From positions 1 to 8,388 of the forward strand of contig NZQU01000014.1 of NCBI GenBank assembly GCA_002696025.1: a DNA stretch of 8,388 bases, read 5' to 3'. Made by a program: the position numbers and the translations under genes. Below the pieces are notes generated by a model. That model was given only the letters and a program-made list of their open reading frames with translations. It had not been told where the DNA came from and did not search any database. The stretch comes from Crocinitomicaceae bacterium. GTDB taxonomy: Bacteria; Bacteroidota; Bacteroidia; Flavobacteriales_D; Crocinitomicaceae. This document shows, in pieces, positions 6,673 to 8,388 of the stretch (positions within the stretch are counted from its first letter, which is position 1; each line of letters opens with the position of its first letter).

Positions 6673-7776
6673 TTAAATTAATAGAGGCATAACAACATAC
6701 TTAAGATCAGAAGAGCCTGGATCGGTTATTAGGCAACTCTTGTCTGAACCAAAGAAATTAATCTCTATATTTTCAGAATCTAGTGTAGATAAAATTTCCT
6801 GTAAATAATTTACATTAAATGCAATGTCAATTTTTTCTCCTTTATATTCACACGAAATATTTTCTTCACCCTCTTCTTTTTCTGGATTATTGGCTGATAC
6901 ATGCATAGAATTTTCATCAGTTAATATTCTAACGCCTTTATATTTTTCGCTAGACAAAACACTAACCCTGCTAAGGCATTCAGAAAAAGTTTTTCTGTTA
7001 ATTGATAAAACAGAACTGTCGCCTGATGGAATGACTTGTTCATAGTCTGGAAACTTTCCTTCTATGAGTTTACTTACAAAAGTTGTTCCAGAAATATTAA
7101 CTGCTATAGATGTATTACCTAATTCCACTAATACATTTTCCGACTCATCGCCAACAAGCTTTCCAATTTCATTAATAGATTTTCTTGGAACAATTCCACT
7201 AATCGCCTCTGGCGTTGCTTCATTTAAAGATGAGCTAGCAAGGGCAAGTCTGTGTGCATCTGTGGTAACACTTGTTATAGATTTATCATCTATTAATAAA
7301 TAGAGGCCATTCAAGTAGTGCCTCCAATCTTGATTTCCCATAGCAAAAGATGTTTTAGTAATAAGTGTTTTAAGATTTTGTGATGAAATATTAATTTGAG
7401 ATTGAGCATCTTCCTTTTCGAACACCGGAAAGTCTTCACTTGGTAATGTAGAAATACTATATTTACCAGAACCTGACTCAATTTTTAGGTTATCTCCGTC
7501 AAGAAACAAATGAATCTCTGCTAAATCTGGTAAAAGTCTACATAAATCACTTAGTTTTCTTGCTGGAGCGGTGGTTTTGCCGCCGCTTTTGTAGTTTGAA
7601 ATGGTTGAGGTTGTAGAAATTTCACTTTCTAGGTCTGTGGCTGTGATTTTTAAAGAAGACTCGTCCACCTCAAGCAAAACATTGGATAAGATTGGGAGGG
7701 TTTGCCTCTTTTCAACCACCCCCAGCGTATAGTTTAAAGATTTTACAACCTCTTCTTTTTTAATATAAAAATCCAT
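6673..7776 (-). CDS. dnaN: DNA polymerase III beta subunit (sliding clamp)
   Basis: The product forms a homodimeric ring around DNA that tethers polymerase III and many repair partners. The 367 residues match the usual length of about 366 and three repeated clamp domains (roughly 1-120, 128-247, 249-367). Landmarks are VEKRQTLPILSNVLLE (21-36), DWRHYLNGLYL (150-160), TTDAHRLALA (171-180) and GKFPDYEQVIP (240-250). The C-terminus reads VVMPLLI, where E. coli has VVMPMRL; these residues help line the partner-binding cleft, so the Arg-to-Leu change at the second-last position is unusual though probably tolerated. The ATG overlaps the dnaA stop as TAATG and no ribosome site is seen, so translation is expected to be coupled to dnaA. 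recF begins one base after its stop. Confidence 0.98.
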   Translation of the reverse strand: MDFYIKKEEVVKSLNYTLGVVEKRQTLPILSNVLLEVDESSLKITATDLESEISTTSTISNYKSGGKTTAPARKLSDLCRLLPDLAEIHLFLDGDNLKIESGSGKYSISTLPSEDFPVFEKEDAQSQINISSQNLKTLITKTSFAMGNQDWRHYLNGLYLLIDDKSITSVTTDAHRLALASSSLNEATPEAISGIVPRKSINEIGKLVGDESENVLVELGNTSIAVNISGTTFVSKLIEGKFPDYEQVIPSGDSSVLSINRKTFSECLSRVSVLSSEKYKGVRILTDENSMHVSANNPEKEEGEENISCEYKGEKIDIAFNVNYLQEILSTLDSENIEINFFGSDKSCLITDPGSSDLKYVVMPLLI

Positions 7777-8388
7777 TAATTTGTTAAAGCCCTATTAAGA
7801 TTTCTATAGTCTTCTTCATGCGAAGGGCTCTCTTTTCTGAGTTCGGCAATTTTTTTACAAGCATGCAATACCGTTGTATGATCCCTCCCATTAAATGCCT
7901 CTCCAATCTCAGGGAGGCTGTGGTTTGTAAGTTCTTTCGTAAGAGCCATAGCCATCTGTCTTGGTCTTGTGATGGATCTACTCCTTCTTTTTGATAATAG
8001 ATCAGAAAGTTTAATATTGTAATATTCTGCTGTTGTTTTTTGTATGTTCTCAATGCTAACCATTTTTGCAGAAATAACAAACAAGTCTTTTAAAGCATCT
8101 TTTACAAGGCCTAAATCAATGGGTTGGTTGGTAAACCTTGCATTTGCTACAACCCTTTTTAAGGCCCCCTCAAGCTCTCTTATGTTTGACCTTATTCTTT
8201 GGGCTATATATATTGCACAATCATTTGGCATGCTGATACCCATCGAAGATGCTTTGTTTAAAAGAACAGCTGCTCTAGTTTCTAGCTCTGGAGGGTCTAT
8301 TACAACAGGAAGCCCCCAACCAAGTCTGGATTTAAGCCTTTCCTCTAAACCATCAATTTCTTTAGGGTATTTGTCACACGTTAAGATC
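7776..8388 (-). CDS. dnaA: Chromosomal replication initiator DnaA, C-terminal part (5' end outside window)
   Basis: DnaA-ATP assembles on DnaA boxes at oriC and opens the origin. The frame stays open to the right edge and gives 203 residues, so the 155-residue reading beginning at MGISMPND is not the true start. Within the fragment: YPKEIDGLEERLKSRLGWGL (8-27), which includes the arginine-finger region of the AAA+ domain; sensor II as NIRELEGAL (68-76); then domain IV, the DNA-binding part, with LLSKRRSRS (130-138), RPRQMAMAL (141-149) and the DnaA signature GRDHTTVLHA (168-177). Domain IV is close to E. coli DnaA, one of the best indicators of a gammaproteobacterial source. It is the first gene of dnaA-dnaN-recF-gyrB. 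A reading frame on the same strand at 7784-8080 is a shadow of this gene. Confidence 0.98.
   Translation of the reverse strand, partial: ILTCDKYPKEIDGLEERLKSRLGWGLPVVIDPPELETRAAVLLNKASSMGISMPNDCAIYIAQRIRSNIRELEGALKRVVANARFTNQPIDLGLVKDALKDLFVISAKMVSIENIQKTTAEYYNIKLSDLLSKRRSRSITRPRQMAMALTKELTNHSLPEIGEAFNGRDHTTVLHACKKIAELRKESPSHEEDYRNLNRALTN

Noticed and set aside
6824..7303. Plus-strand open frames at 6824-7045 and 7064-7303
   Set aside because: Antisense shadows within dnaN, with no ribosome site and no family resemblance.
7784..8080. Minus-strand 98-residue frame inside dnaA
   Set aside because: Same strand as dnaA but another frame; dnaA is conserved throughout this stretch, so it is a chance frame.
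1..8388. Mobile element, CRISPR array, tRNA/rRNA gene or defence system
   Set aside because: Every base is accounted for by recognisable housekeeping genes or short gaps; no direct-repeat array, transposase or structured RNA was seen.

Overview
The window is the start of the gammaproteobacterial chromosome-origin gene block, read from its far side. On the minus strand, running leftward from the right edge, are dnaA (C-terminal third only), dnaN, recF and gyrB. On the plus strand, facing gyrB, are a single-chain glycyl-tRNA synthetase and a PlsC-type acyltransferase. Further left come a minus-strand lipid A acyltransferase of the LpxL/LpxM family and the 3' third of trkH. The order and the strand of every gene fit what I know of the Pseudomonas origin region (dnaA-dnaN-recF-gyrB, then opposing plsC-gmhB-glyS-glyQ, then tag and htrB/lpxL, with a trk gene nearby), with gmhB, glyQ/glyS and tag missing or replaced. 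The replication origin is therefore expected just beyond the right edge, upstream of dnaA; it is not in the window.

The DNA is strongly AT-rich and extremely compact. With the starts chosen here, only about 61 bases lie outside genes: 51 between lpxL and glyS, 7 between recF and gyrB, 2 between glyS and plsC, and 1 between dnaN and recF. Both convergent gene pairs overlap at their stops (8 and 4 bases). DnaA is closely similar to the E. coli type. A streamlined, free-living AT-rich gammaproteobacterium, for example a SAR86-like marine lineage, is the best guess; the clade is inference.

Functionally the right two thirds is replication machinery: initiator, sliding clamp, gap-repair loader and gyrase, almost certainly one translationally coupled operon reading away from the origin. 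A 16-bp ParB-binding parS site is embedded in the last codons of recF. The left third is envelope work (phospholipid and lipid A acyl transfer, potassium uptake) plus tRNA charging.

There is no sign of a wholly new system, mobile element, CRISPR array or RNA gene. The points worth a second look are: replacement of the usual two-subunit glycyl-tRNA synthetase by an unrelated single-chain enzyme at the same locus; a GyrB lacking the roughly 165-residue TOPRIM insert normal for gammaproteobacteria; the coding-embedded parS; and a perfect 9+9 palindrome centred in the only real intergenic gap.
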